64,000 bases of DNA. Origin: Bombyx mori (taxonomy: Eukaryota > Arthropoda > Insecta > Lepidoptera > Bombycidae). The stretch covers positions 7,874,731 to 7,938,730 of the forward strand of contig NC_085117.1 in the NCBI RefSeq assembly GCF_030269925.1. Reading direction: 5' to 3'. Both the position numbers and the translations under genes were made by a program. Positions 42,366 through 52,432 of the stretch are shown piece after piece (position 1 is the stretch's first letter; the number at the start of each line of letters is the position of its first letter). The notes under the pieces are model-generated. The model worked only from the letters and a program-made list of their open reading frames with translations. It was not told where the DNA came from and made no database searches.

Positions 42366-43690
42366 CTAGTGTAATTCGGTAAATGGAAATCTCTATGCAT
42401 TACGTGAATATTGCCACTTAACCCGATTTATGAGATCGAAATCGAAATGTAATGTATCGATGTAGTATAATGTATCGATCTCTTACAACAGACATCGATT
42501 GGATGGGTTGAGTATCCATTACGCGTCCCCCCTTTTCCGGCGGTCCGGCCTTTTTCAAATGATTTCAATTATCTCAGCCAATACGCTTCCATCCGGCTGT
42601 ACTCGCGTCCATTTTGACGTGCGGATTTTTTCCAGGACGCGTCGTGTTTTCGTTTATTTCGTTGCACACACGCGCGCGATCGGACGAGAGTCGGATCGAT
42701 CGATGTCACCTACCTCTGCACTCCAGTTTTACATACCAACGCATATAGGCAGAGTGTACTTTGAACCCGCAAGCGCATTGCCTCGCGAACCGATTTTAAG
42801 GCTAATTGTACATCGTAAATTGCGAAAAGGCTTATTAGGCGATAACTCCTTTTGTACAATTCTTAATCGGTCGCACTGGAATGGATCACTGATTCGCGAC
42901 TGGAAAAAGCGGCACTGAACGTCTGAAGTATCAATTCGAACTGTACAAAGTCTCTGCTTAAGTGGCTACGGAGTCTATGGACATTACAATTTGAACGCCC
43001 ATTGATCTGAAGGCAAACTAACGCCTATCCCACCTTAAAAGCCGGAATGCATAACTGCTTACGAAAGGAAGACATAGGATTCGTGAATCTTCCGGGCGGA
43101 TACGCAATACATCCGATCGCCAGCAATTATGTAAATTAATTGTGTACGCCATGTTCTTTCATCATCTTTCGCTGTTAATTACTCACTTCTTTATGATACC
43201 TGCCTGCAAGTTTTTAATACTGAATTATTCGCATCACATTCAAATACACTTGGACATTAAAAAAACGTATATAACCTAAGCAAATAACTTCAAAGTTAAC
43301 TAAGATATTTAAAAAAAAAGCCATGCGATACTATCCTAATTAAAGCTAAGATCTGTCTTTTTAAAACACGACAATCCAACCATTCGCTGTCCCTAATATC
43401 TTAAAGAACTGATACGAAGCATACGTAATATGTTCATAGCTCACCCGTGATCTGTAAATTACTAATTAATGGATGCAGCGACCCCGTCGGGGGGGACATC
43501 CCTGTTATGGGGATTGGGTCTTTTTTTTTGCGTAACTGTAGGTGCCCTGTGTAGGTAGCCTGCACTGGAAACGAGATGCACACGAGACGAAAACTAAACG
43601 ATCAGGATAAAACACAAGATTTATCTATCGAAAACATTTGGAGGTTCGATAAATTTGTTAGGTATCTTCGAAATATTATACTTGTTTACT
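42366..43690. other. Unassigned; TATCGAT pair and 139-codon frame
   Basis: TATCGAT occurs twice near 42456-42480, upstream of a GC-richer block. A frame from 42499 to 42918 opens with TTG, not ATG, and its protein (PTHIGRVYFEPASALPREPI) has no domain that I recognise. A promoter or first exon is conceivable but not shown. Confidence 0.3.
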
Positions 43691-43724
43691 ATAATTCACT
43701 AAGCAATGTATGCTTAGTGAATTA
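43691..43724. repeat. Perfect short hairpin
   Basis: TAATTCACTAAGCA pairs perfectly with TGCTTAGTGAATTA across a five-base loop. No T-run or other context shows a function. Confidence 0.8.
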
Positions 43725-44089
43725 TTTTAGACAATTAAATTTTAATATTATGTCACAATTCAAAGATTGCTTAGTTTATCTTTTCAATATTTTTGTTACG
43801 AATTAGTCACGCATATTTACTTGTAGTTGTGTGATTTTATTACCAGAACCCTGTCTGTTTTGGCTGGAAAGCCATCATGCATTACGTTTACCAGAGTAGA
43901 GCTGCCGGTGTACGATGCAATCAAAACGTCTCATGGTCGGTGATGGCATTCACATTCTGATGCCTACAGACTCCGTTAACTATTGAAAATCAGATGAGCC
44001 ATGAGCTTATTCACTATTCAATCTGACGTTATTTGGGCCAAAATCAAAAACGAACATAAACATTCGACCAACTATCGTATCTGCATTAA
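43725..44089. other. Unassigned with a Bm1-like trace
   Basis: TGCCTACAGACTCCGTTAAC and GATGAGCCATGAGCTTATTC (about 43960-44015) may be a very old plus-strand Bm1 3' part. Confidence 0.35.
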
Positions 44090-44468
44090 TTAATATGGCT
44101 TGAAGAATCATACCCGATCCTGTGGACCGAATGGTAAACAGTCGACGTCGCCCCAAACACGTCATTACGGATCCTCCCCATCCATTAACAGTGCTTTTAG
44201 GTACTTCAAGCACCGGTAACCGTCCTCGCTGAACCCGTCGCTTGCGACGAAGGCTCGAAGAGTAACCCATAGACACAGTCCACTGAATTTAACGCCGGTT
44301 CTTCTCAGTGGGTCGCGTTTCCGATCCGGTGGTAGATTCTGCGAAGGACTGCTCTTGCTAGGGCTAGTGTTAGCAACACTCCCGCTTGAGCCCCGTGAGC
44401 TCACCTACACATCAAGAAGAAGCTGAAATAGCCTCTCGAGGCTATCAGCATAGATAAAGAAAAAAAAG
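44090..44468 (+). mobile_element. L-A tail, longest copy
   Basis: Starts around ATATGGCTTGAAGAATCATA, then GACCGAATGGTAAACAGTCG, GTCATTACGGATCCTCCCC, GGGTCGCGTTTCCGATCC and GAGCCCCGTGAGCTCACC. The hairpin AGCCTCTCGAGGCT and GCATAGATAAAGAAAAAAAA finish it. The stem loop TCGA is a palindromic variant. Confidence 0.85.
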
Positions 44469-46219
44469 GTTTGAAGTGAAGATATTTAAAATAATTACAG
44501 AATTTTCATGATTTAATCAATGTTATAATATGTCGAGAATCTCTTATAGAAACTTTTAGATCGTATACGCGTCTGGTTACTAACTAACTACTCGGTTATT
44601 AATGCAGCATTGTATTGAAAACCCGATTCGAAAACAAATAGAGGTTTTTCTTAGTCAAACTACTTGTGAATTTACATGTCTATTATAAGTAGTTCCCACT
44701 GAATGCACAATTGTTGATAATTGAATGATTGCATCAAAACCTTGGTAAGTTTCGAAGTTAACGAGCCAAAATCTTGTTTGATTAAAAATAATACAATACA
44801 AAAGCATTATACAGGGTGTTTAACGTGAATTCGAAACTACAATTAATTACTGCTATATGCGGAAAACTATAAGAATTTACTAAAGTAAGTTGGTTGTAGT
44901 AAAATAGTTGTAGGTAATTAGGTTGAGATTTGGAGAACCAGCAGTGGAACGCAAAGGACTTGCGGTTTCTTGTCGAATTCCTTCGAGGCCATAGATTCCG
45001 CGCGTTACCTGATTTATAATGTATTGCCAGCAATTAAAATAGCATGTTTTTTTAGTGTTAGAGCGTTAAGTAGCTCTGTGACCTGCCTTAGTTTTGGAGA
45101 CTATTTATTGCAATACACTCTATAGATAACCTTAATTTTAATACAATGTAATATCATCAAAATTCAAAGTACTTCGTACCATAAAAGAACTAACAAATAT
45201 CACTTAAACAGTGATTAAAAACTCTTACATAGAAAATAAGACAGAATTTTCTTAATTAAAACTACTTTTAAGGATTAATTCAGTCGTCCACAACTCAGGA
45301 AAACTGAAGGAAATATTACGCTTTTCTTCTACACGCAATGTAACATAATTATAAATGACCTCACCCCAAATTCTACCAATCTGTATACAATGCGGGTTGC
45401 ATACACTAATTGGCTTCACGAAGTCATAGTAACTAAAACGATAATTCTATTTGCTTGTTTTAAGTAAACATAATAATATTTTTTTCCGATTTGTTTCTGG
45501 ATTATTTCGAAAACGGTGATTTATAAAAATCTCGAGATTGAACGAAAATTGATCCCGTGTTCTCGTTGCTATGTGCATCAGACATTTTCAGGGTTTTTTT
45601 CGCAGCGAGCCCGCAGCATTCGTTTTTCTCGTGGGAGCCCCCACCCTGCATCCAGGGGGGTCCAACCCCCCGATACCACTGTGCGCGGAATTTGATTAAT
45701 GCAATGTTCGCGATAATTATTCCTGTTACTATTTTTTGACAGGATAAAGTTTTTTTGACGTTGATTGCCGTCGGCCATTTTGTTACGGTGTTGCCAGTTT
45801 TACCATATATTTTTTACCATATATTTACATATATTTCTGCGTCGCTTTCGATGTGATATAATTACCGGTTGCATTGTAGTAATTTTTTCGTTTTTCAACT
45901 TCTTTGTCCTGTTTCGGTGAGAATATAATTATAATATTATATATGATTACATTTTATTCACATGAGCTATCTGAAGTGCAACCAAGCCTGTCTAATGTTG
46001 ATAGGGAAAATTCAAACAGACAACCTTGAGACGTTAGAAGTGTTGAAGTATTGTTTTATCTTTAATTAGATAACTAAATAGTTAACAATAGATTTTTTGC
46101 TTTACCTATGAAATTGCGATTTAACATAGCTTTGAAAAGTAATTTCTGAATGACTGGCGATAAATTCTAAATTTAAAATGAATTTTATTTTAAAAATATG
46201 GAAGTCTACTGTTATGTAA
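44469..46219. other. Long unassigned stretch
   Basis: Mostly AT-rich. A C-rich island at 45630-45670 (CCCACCCTGCATCCAGGGGG) breaks the composition. No gene or repeat family is recognised. Confidence 0.4.
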
Positions 46220-46497
46220 CCCTTTGACTCCCACGTAGGTCACCGGTGCCCTACGTGGCGCACTGAAGTAATGATGTCAATTTTTGTTACTAAGGCACCG
46301 GAATTTCTAGTAGACTCTGGGAGAGACGAATCCGAAGATACTAAAAACGAATCTATTTCTAAGAGACCTAAAAGACAACATACATTAAAAACAAAAGTAG
46401 GAAAAGCTCGGCAATCCAGGCGCTTAGTAACAGAAATCGACATAATTACTTCAGTTCGCCGCGTTGGGCACCGGTGAGCTACATGACAGCCAAAGGG
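46220..46497 (+). mobile_element. piggyBac-like MITE, copy 1
   Basis: Inverted ends of about 55 bases start CCCTTTG and each contains a palindrome centred on CACCGGTG (left copy 46231-46258, one mismatched pair). The borders GTAA and ATAA are one-base variants of TTAA. The interior frame 46271-46477 encodes DSGRDESEDT, KRPKRQHTLKTK and RQSRRLVTE, shared with copy 2 at 34017. This may be an internal remnant of an autonomous element. Confidence 0.7.
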
Positions 46498-46513
46498 ATA
46501 ATTCAGTCATTTA

Positions 46514-46970
46514 TCTATATATGTATTAATACGTGAAGTAAAAACTTTGTACCCCTTTTTGCGAAAATTGCGCGGACGGAGGAGTATGAAATTTCTCACA
46601 CTTATAGAGAATATAGAGGAGGAGTGCACAATGCTAATATTTTTTGAAAATAATGCATAAAATATACTTTAAAATAATAAAGAAAACATTACACACACTA
46701 CCATGTATTTGACACAATACATACATAAAAATATATACTCTTTGTTTACTGTCAATTGGAAAACTTTTGTTATTGTTTAAATTCTGTGGTCGAATTGAAA
46801 ATAGATTAATATTGTTTGTCTTTAATATTATTGATCTATAGTGCAGTTTTGGCGAATACTGTGATTATATTATCTAAACATAATAGTGTTTGAGAATAGA
46901 ACCATAATAATGTTTAAACTTATAATTTCAATTAAATAAAGTCAAATCTCGACTACTGCGGGGCCACTAG
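46514..46970 (+). mobile_element. HEL-2 Helitron
   Basis: TC start after A, then TTAATACGTGAAG, TTGCGCGGACGGAGGAGTA and GTGCACAATGCTAATATTTT. The end is CTGCGGGGCCACTAG before T. It is 457 bases and lies 16 bases from the preceding MITE. Confidence 0.85.
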
Positions 46971-47204
46971 TTTATTAAATTACGTTTTATTTTCACTATA
47001 TTTATATCTTTTTCATTAATATCGGTACGGTAAAACACGAGTTATTATGAAATAAGAGTTCCGTCGCTATAGCGATGCCGTCCAAACGCCATACAACCCT
47101 AATGATTTGTACGGAGTGAACACTGCAAACGAACTGCACGACTCATTATCGGTTTGGGCATGGACATTTTGATCTAAGAAGTGAACTCTAAGAACACCTC
47201 CACT
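46971..47204. other. Unassigned region
   Basis: Nothing is recognised. Confidence 0.45.
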
Positions 47205-47385
47205 TGACCCTATCTATTCGCCGGTAGCCTAAAAGGCTATCCCAGCTACGCTCGGACGGGTAGGTGAGCTCACGGGCTCAACCTGAGAGTATTTGCTAAA
47301 ACTGCAAGAGTAGTGCTTTGCAGAATCTACCACCGGATCGGAATACCGACACACTGAGAAAATCCGGCGAGAAACTCAGTGGGCT
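47205..47385 (-). mobile_element. L-B tail abutting a dead mariner
   Basis: From the plus side: CTATCTATTCGCCGGTAGCC with stem TAGCC/GGCTA, GTGAGCTCACGGGCTCAACC and GAGAAAATCCGGCGAGAAAC. It stops at CAGTGGGCT, where transposase sequence begins. Confidence 0.8.
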
Positions 47386-47947
47386 AAACCCTTCCACCTT
47401 CAATTAAAGGCGATAGTGGAAGCTGACGATACTCAATCTACCGCTGAGCTAGCGGCATCTTTCAACGTTAGCCTCAAAACAATATTAGTGTCTGAAATTG
47501 GCATGGTAAAAACTTGACAAGTCGATGCCGCGACGAACGCATTAAAATATGTCTTACGTTGCTTAACAGACACAGAAACGAAGAGATTTTGAAGAACTTT
47601 AGTAAAACATGGATTCTTTTTGATAATTGCCTTCATGTTGATTAGACCTTTGTTCAGTACCTAGGCCATGTCTGAAACAAAAACGTACTCCTAAAAAAGT
47701 CATGATCACTATCTTAGGTATCAAGGTTATCTAGGGTTGGTAAGATTCACCACAGCTTCTTACCGATCACTGCGAATGTGTTCTTTGCGGAATTGGACAT
47801 AAGTAAAAATATTCAATAGTCGAGAGGCAATACAAAATGCCTTTGCAGAGCTTGTTGGCTCCCGTACACTCGATTCCTTCAAAAAGAGCATTGAAAAATT
47901 ACCACAGCGCTGGCATGTATCTTACCATGGATGCATATTACGATTAA
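47386..47947 (+). pseudogene. Decayed classical mariner transposase
   Basis: No long frame survives, but reading in three frames gives successive mariner motifs: KPFHLQLKAIVEADDTQ, STAELAASFNVSLKTI (helix-turn-helix), EIGMVK, RHRNEEIL, WILFDN, TPKKVMITI, FAELVGSRTLDSFKKSIEKL and RWH, then TAC GAT TAA (47939-47947). The CDEKW stretch with the first catalytic Asp is lost, and a large deletion removes the HDNARPH and SPDLSPTDY regions. At 562 bases against about 1 kb expected, it cannot be functional. It is not the DD37D family of copies 1 and 2. Confidence 0.75.
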
Positions 47948-48004
47948 TAGAAATAAAAATTACAAATGAAAATGACTTTAACCCCCGTCATTAATAAATT
48001 AAAG

Positions 48005-48052
48005 AGTGGATGGTTAGCGTGGTATGGACATGTGATGCGTAGAGATCGAAAG
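48005..48052 (+). mobile_element. RTE-like ORF2 scrap
   Basis: GGTTAGCGTGGTATGGACAT and GTGATGCGTAGAGA encode LAWYGHVMRR, as at 19893. Confidence 0.6.
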
Positions 48053-48059
48053 CGATGAT

Positions 48060-48430
48060 GTATTTATGTTCCTTATTTCTTTTATTAGTTTGTGAACGAA
48101 CCCAAGTAGTATTAAGTAGTTACCGAAACCGTTCGAGATCCCTCTCGAAACCTGAAGTCGAAAAATTAATAGTGTTTTGTTACGGCTGTCCCCCTTAGAC
48201 CACGACAACTTCATGGATTAAATAGTAAGGGCAGTGTGAGAATCTACCAGCGCGGGCTTACAATATGCCCTACTTCCAGTAATCACGCCAAATATTTTAT
48301 TTGCGAGCTTAACTACACCTGTTCCCTCTATTTTAGGAGTCGGTCGAGAAACCAGGTTAAGTACATTGTTCCTAAGAAAACCTGCTACTCCGGTATAGGC
48401 GGATCTCTATATTATACACCTTGCGGATCA
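48060..48430 (-). mobile_element. Decayed Bm1 pieces
   Basis: AGTATTAAGTAGTTACCG, TAGACCACGACAACTTC and TACCAGCGCGGGCTTACAAT are reverse Bm1 traces in rearranged order. Confidence 0.35.
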
Positions 48431-49074
48431 CACAGTTAGGTAGAAGATAAATATAAATATTTGTAACGAAAAAAATAAATATTTATTGTTATTTGAATAA
48501 ACGCATTCGTACTTGACCGATTAAAAACAAACTTGAGGAAATTCATCTGAAAGTCTTAATGTAGAAGTGAATCAAGAAGAAAAATGTTCCATCACGTTTG
48601 AATTAAAAAATAAAATAAAAACACTAAGAGGTGCTAGAACAAGTGCTATCTAAAAAAATCTCCGTAGACAATATCCGGCTGCTTCGCTCCCGCATGCAGC
48701 TCTCCAAACTTTTCGCAGCAAAGCTGAACGTGGTAATTCAAATTTAGAATAATCTAAAATTAATTCTTAATGCACAGAGATAAGACTGGTTTTGGTTAGC
48801 GTCGACATAAAATTTTCATTCGAAAGTAAAAAGCTATACATCCAAGATTATGTTAGACAATAAAAGTTTATATTTTAAAAATGCTTAGTTCGCTTTTCGT
48901 GTGTATAAATCTCGGAATAAAGTGTACGTCGTAAATAAGAATCCGATGTAAGGAACCATATTTGACGGTTGTTAACTTATAATAATTAGTAATTAGTAAA
49001 TGCATGCAGTGTATCTAATACAAATATGGAGCAGACCATCGGAATTAGTTTCTTCTTCGGATTTCGGAATTTCT
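48431..49074. other. Unassigned region
   Basis: Nothing is recognised apart from AT-rich sequence. Confidence 0.45.
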
Positions 49075-49675
49075 TATTGATGGTAGGAGGTCCTCTTATA
49101 AGTCCGGACGTGTAGGTACTACCACCCTGCTTATTTCTGCCGTGAAGCAGTAATGCATTTCGGTTTGAAGGGTGGGGCAGTCGTTGTAACTATACCGAGA
49201 CCTTAGAACTTATATCTCAAGGTAGGTGGCATCATTAACGTTGTAGATGTCTTTTTTTTTAGGATTGAAGAATTACTGGTGGCCCGGAGACCAGGTTCCA
49301 GTTTCACCAGGACAGGTAGGCGAGCAAAAGCTCAGCCAGGAGGGGTGGGATTTGCTAACAGCTCCCCGAGCGCCTCCGAAGGAGACCTAAAAACTCAAGA
49401 TCAGCTGCTTCGCGAATGAATCTACTACCGGATCTGTATCGCGACCGGCTGAGAAGATCCGGCGAGAAACTCAGCGAGCTGATGCATGGGTTAGGCTGCA
49501 CGTCGAACTCTTTGTCGGGCGCGACGAGTACGGTTACCGGGGTCCCTATGTCTGCTCCTAGTGTTGGAGCTGAAGCCGTCTAATACAAAGCTTATTGGAT
49601 CTAGTACATGTCTATGAGCTCCGGTAACCACTGAACACCAGGTAGGCCGTGAGCTCGTCCATCCAACAAACATCG
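49075..49675 (+). mobile_element. Bm1 SINE split by an L-D insertion
   Basis: The left piece is 49075-49252 (GGTAGGTACTACCACCC-type body, ending TTGTAGATGTCT). The right piece is 49608-49675 (ATGTCTATGAGCTCCGG, TAACCACTGAACACCAGG). ATGTCT is present at both edges of the insertion. Confidence 0.85.
49253..49607 (-). mobile_element. L-D tail inserted in Bm1
   Basis: From the plus side: T-run, GGTGGCCCGGAGACCAGG, AGGAGGGGTGGGATTTGC, CGAGCGCCTCCGAAGGAGAC, GGCTGAGAAGATCCGGCGAG and GTTAGGCTGCACGTCGAAC. The T-run marks its A-tail, so it inserted on the minus strand. Confidence 0.85.
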
Positions 49676-50537
49676 ATTTCTTGTAACTATTCTCGTGCAT
49701 CCTCTATGGCTTGGTACTGTGAAAGAAACATATTTAGTCCACAGCTAGAATCATACATCAGCGAAAACTGCGCTTATTTAAGATTGAAATAATTATACTA
49801 ATCTGCAATTCGTAAAGCACTTAAAATTTTTCGACGTGATAATCGATCATCGTTATAAATCGATGAACACCGGCTGCACGCACGTAAAAGTGTCACGTTC
49901 CGCTTGAGCCTGAGCGTGCAAGAGAGAACGCGGAACAAGCGATTGAGAGGCGAAATCGGCCCAAGCGTTAATTTATCGATAAAAATAAAGATAATTCAGT
50001 GATCAGTGATAATAATTCAATTCAATTCATAAAAATGTGCAATTTTTCATCAACTTTTCTTTATGACGTTATCACGTAAAACTATCGTCCTTAAACCGAC
50101 TTTACAGACAACCAATTTATTTTTATGATGAAAGACAAAAGATACTTCCTTGAAAAAAAATAATAATAAGAAAACAGGGACCGTCGTAAAAATAAGAAAT
50201 AATGTTTTTTAAAATCTCGAAAACCTCGAAATTTTTCTTAACAATCTTACGGAAATTTTTGGAGCGTTTTTGTGTTTTCATCACAAAAGTCGGTATTGTG
50301 TCTAGGCGTCGCATTGTTAGCTGCAGACTCATTAACGAATACTCGACGGATAAACGCGGTTTCTCGAAACCGGTCAGGATATTAACATTGCCATGGCAAT
50401 ATCTATTGAACGTGTGTTATTAATAGGCTTATCTGCCTATCAATTTCGCCGGTTTCTAAAAAAACGTCGAAAAATGAACAAATTTTATTATTTTAAAAGG
50501 TCTATAATTTTCTACGGTAATGTTTATTCTGTACGTA
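49676..50537. other. Unassigned region
   Basis: ATCGAT cores near 49840-49865 and a GC-richer block at 49870-49950 stand out. No gene is recognised. Confidence 0.4.
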
Positions 50538-50726
50538 TTTCTAGCCTACCGAGTTTCTCGCCGGATTTTCTCAGTCGGTCGCGACTCCAATCCGGTAGTA
50601 GATTCTGCGAAGCACTGCTCTTGTTAGGGTCAGTGCTAGCACATTCACTCAGGTTGAACCCGTGAGCTCACTACTCACTCGGTGAATCTAGTATGACCAC
50701 TCGAGGTCACTAGAATAGGTAGGAAT
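50538..50726 (+). mobile_element. L-C tail
   Basis: GAGTTTCTCGCCGGATTTTC, CGACTCCAATCCGGTAGTAG and TGAACCCGTGAGCTCAC precede TGACCACTCGAGGTCA and GAATAGGTAGGAATAAA. The hairpin stem TGACC/GGTCA replaces the L-A and L-B stems. Confidence 0.8.
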
Positions 50727-50738
50727 AAATATATAAAA

Positions 50739-51128
50739 TTAGACGGTAGTTAGAATCCAGAATACGGTTTCAGTGGTCAAAACTAAAGCCGCGCTAACGA
50801 AATTTAAAATCATCACACAAATCACATGGAAAGTGTACCAGCATGGGTAAAAACACGCCCATATGACGTCAGCTCTCATGTGCGCACCACTATGGGAAAA
50901 TAGCTTTTGTAGCTTATTCCAATCTATGTTATACGAGCAGGAAGAGGAGTTATTTTGTTTTTTCGTCCCCATTTTCGATGTCATCGTCAGCGGCTCAATC
51001 CCAGTATACTTCGACTCAATAAGTCTGGTCGCTGTTTCGGTAATGGCCAACTTAAACCCTTCAGTTTTCTTGCAATTCGGGTGGTCTATCTCTAGTACAA
51101 TTAACAGTTTATTTAACGTCGACTACTT
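50739..51128 (-). other. Open frame of about 130 codons, unrecognised
   Basis: The minus strand is open from the stop near 51130 to TAG-side 50739 without an early ATG. It contains CKKTEGFKLAITETATRLIE and IDWNKLQKLFSHSGAHMRAD, then a hydrophobic end (TFHVICVMILNFVSAALVL) that could span a membrane. The plus strand is also open here, which weakens the case. It might be an exon of a host gene or an element fragment; I cannot name it. Confidence 0.25.
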
Positions 51129-51189
51129 AATCAAACGGCTTGACATTGGCGTGGCAATAACTTATATTTACAATAAAAAATCGTAGTGT

Positions 51190-52200
51190 GTAGAAGTGTC
51201 GTATAGTATCTATGTGGGCATGGAAGAATACAAGCAGAATAAATAAATGTACAAATGGATTTTACTCTGCAATTGGATATCAAACTTGCGTTTAAATAAA
51301 AATCCAATAACCTAGAATAAGAAAGCTCTTTTTACGAATTTACATATGTCGCATTTTTTATTGTCATGATATTGTTTCCGACAATTCGAATTCTTTACAG
51401 TTTTCGTGGCCACGGACGACAACGTAAGCCGTAAACGTATTTTTAATTATATATACGACTCGCAAAAGCCAAATAAAAAAAGGATGTGTGTACTTATGTA
51501 CGCGCGTAAGAAGTTATACTTTATTTTTATTAAATTTATTTCTTTTTTTTTATTTATATTTTAATCAATTTGAAAAAAAATCGATTAAACAACAACACAA
51601 ACACGCATATTAGACATCCCTTTTCTTGACATCGTATAAATTCGGTAATTCTCGGTACGGTTCGGAAAGTTCACCTGCGGCTATATTCAGACTGGCCAAG
51701 TTACGTCGGTCGTATTGTAATGAGCGATTTAGTGGGCAACTTCATTCTGTTAATTTTGTGTCACGGTGCGCGTGCATCGTAAAATTTCACTCTCATCAAT
51801 TTTTCATAACGCGCCTAAAGAAGTATAACTTCAAAAATGGCTTTTCTAACACGCTTTTGAACGGAAACTTTAAACATGATTTTGACACCCTTCAAAACGT
51901 CGTCTTAACTCGAAATTTGGCATAATTATCAAAGACCAATGATAATTCCATATTTTAATTAAATATTTTAAACAGTTTGAACCGTTATCCTTACTAGGAT
52001 GATCAGGATTAGCGTTTTTGTGTTGGTACTAGCTCCCAATTTTAACAGCTCTTCTACAATATTAATAAAAATTAATTCAACCGACATACATTTTAATAGC
52101 TTATTATTGACATATTGATGTTTAATTGTAACATTATATTTAACGAATACAAGTTTAAAAAAACTAAAAGAAAATCCAACTAAAAAATGAAATATAAATC
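51190..52200. other. Unassigned AT-rich DNA
   Basis: A 99-codon frame at 51626-51925 has no recognisable domain. Confidence 0.4.
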
Positions 52201-52432
52201 ATAGTTTAAAAATAAATAAAAAACCACACTTTTATAGAAAACCGCTATTAAAAATTTAAAATAAATAATAGTTTAGAAAAAAATAAAAACACTTTTATAG
52301 GAAATCAGATATAGTAGAAGGATAGTCATTTTGATAATATTTTAAAAAAGCACCCCACGCTTAAATAAATTTAGATTCTACTTTTTAGGGTTTTTTCTAT
52401 AAAAGCGTGTTTTTTAGTTTCTTTAAACTATT
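52201..52432. mobile_element. MITE with duplicated left arm
   Basis: The left arm 52201-52241 (ATAGTTTAAAAATAAATAAA, CACTTTTATAGAAAA) pairs imperfectly with 52391-52432 (TTTCTATAAAAGCGTG, TTCTTTAAACTAT). A second left-arm copy lies at 52267-52303. The interior is non-coding. Confidence 0.65.

Noticed and set aside
42499..42918. 139-codon frame as a host gene
   Set aside because: It opens with TTG, has no recognised domain and no intron or start context. Kept only as a low-interest observation.
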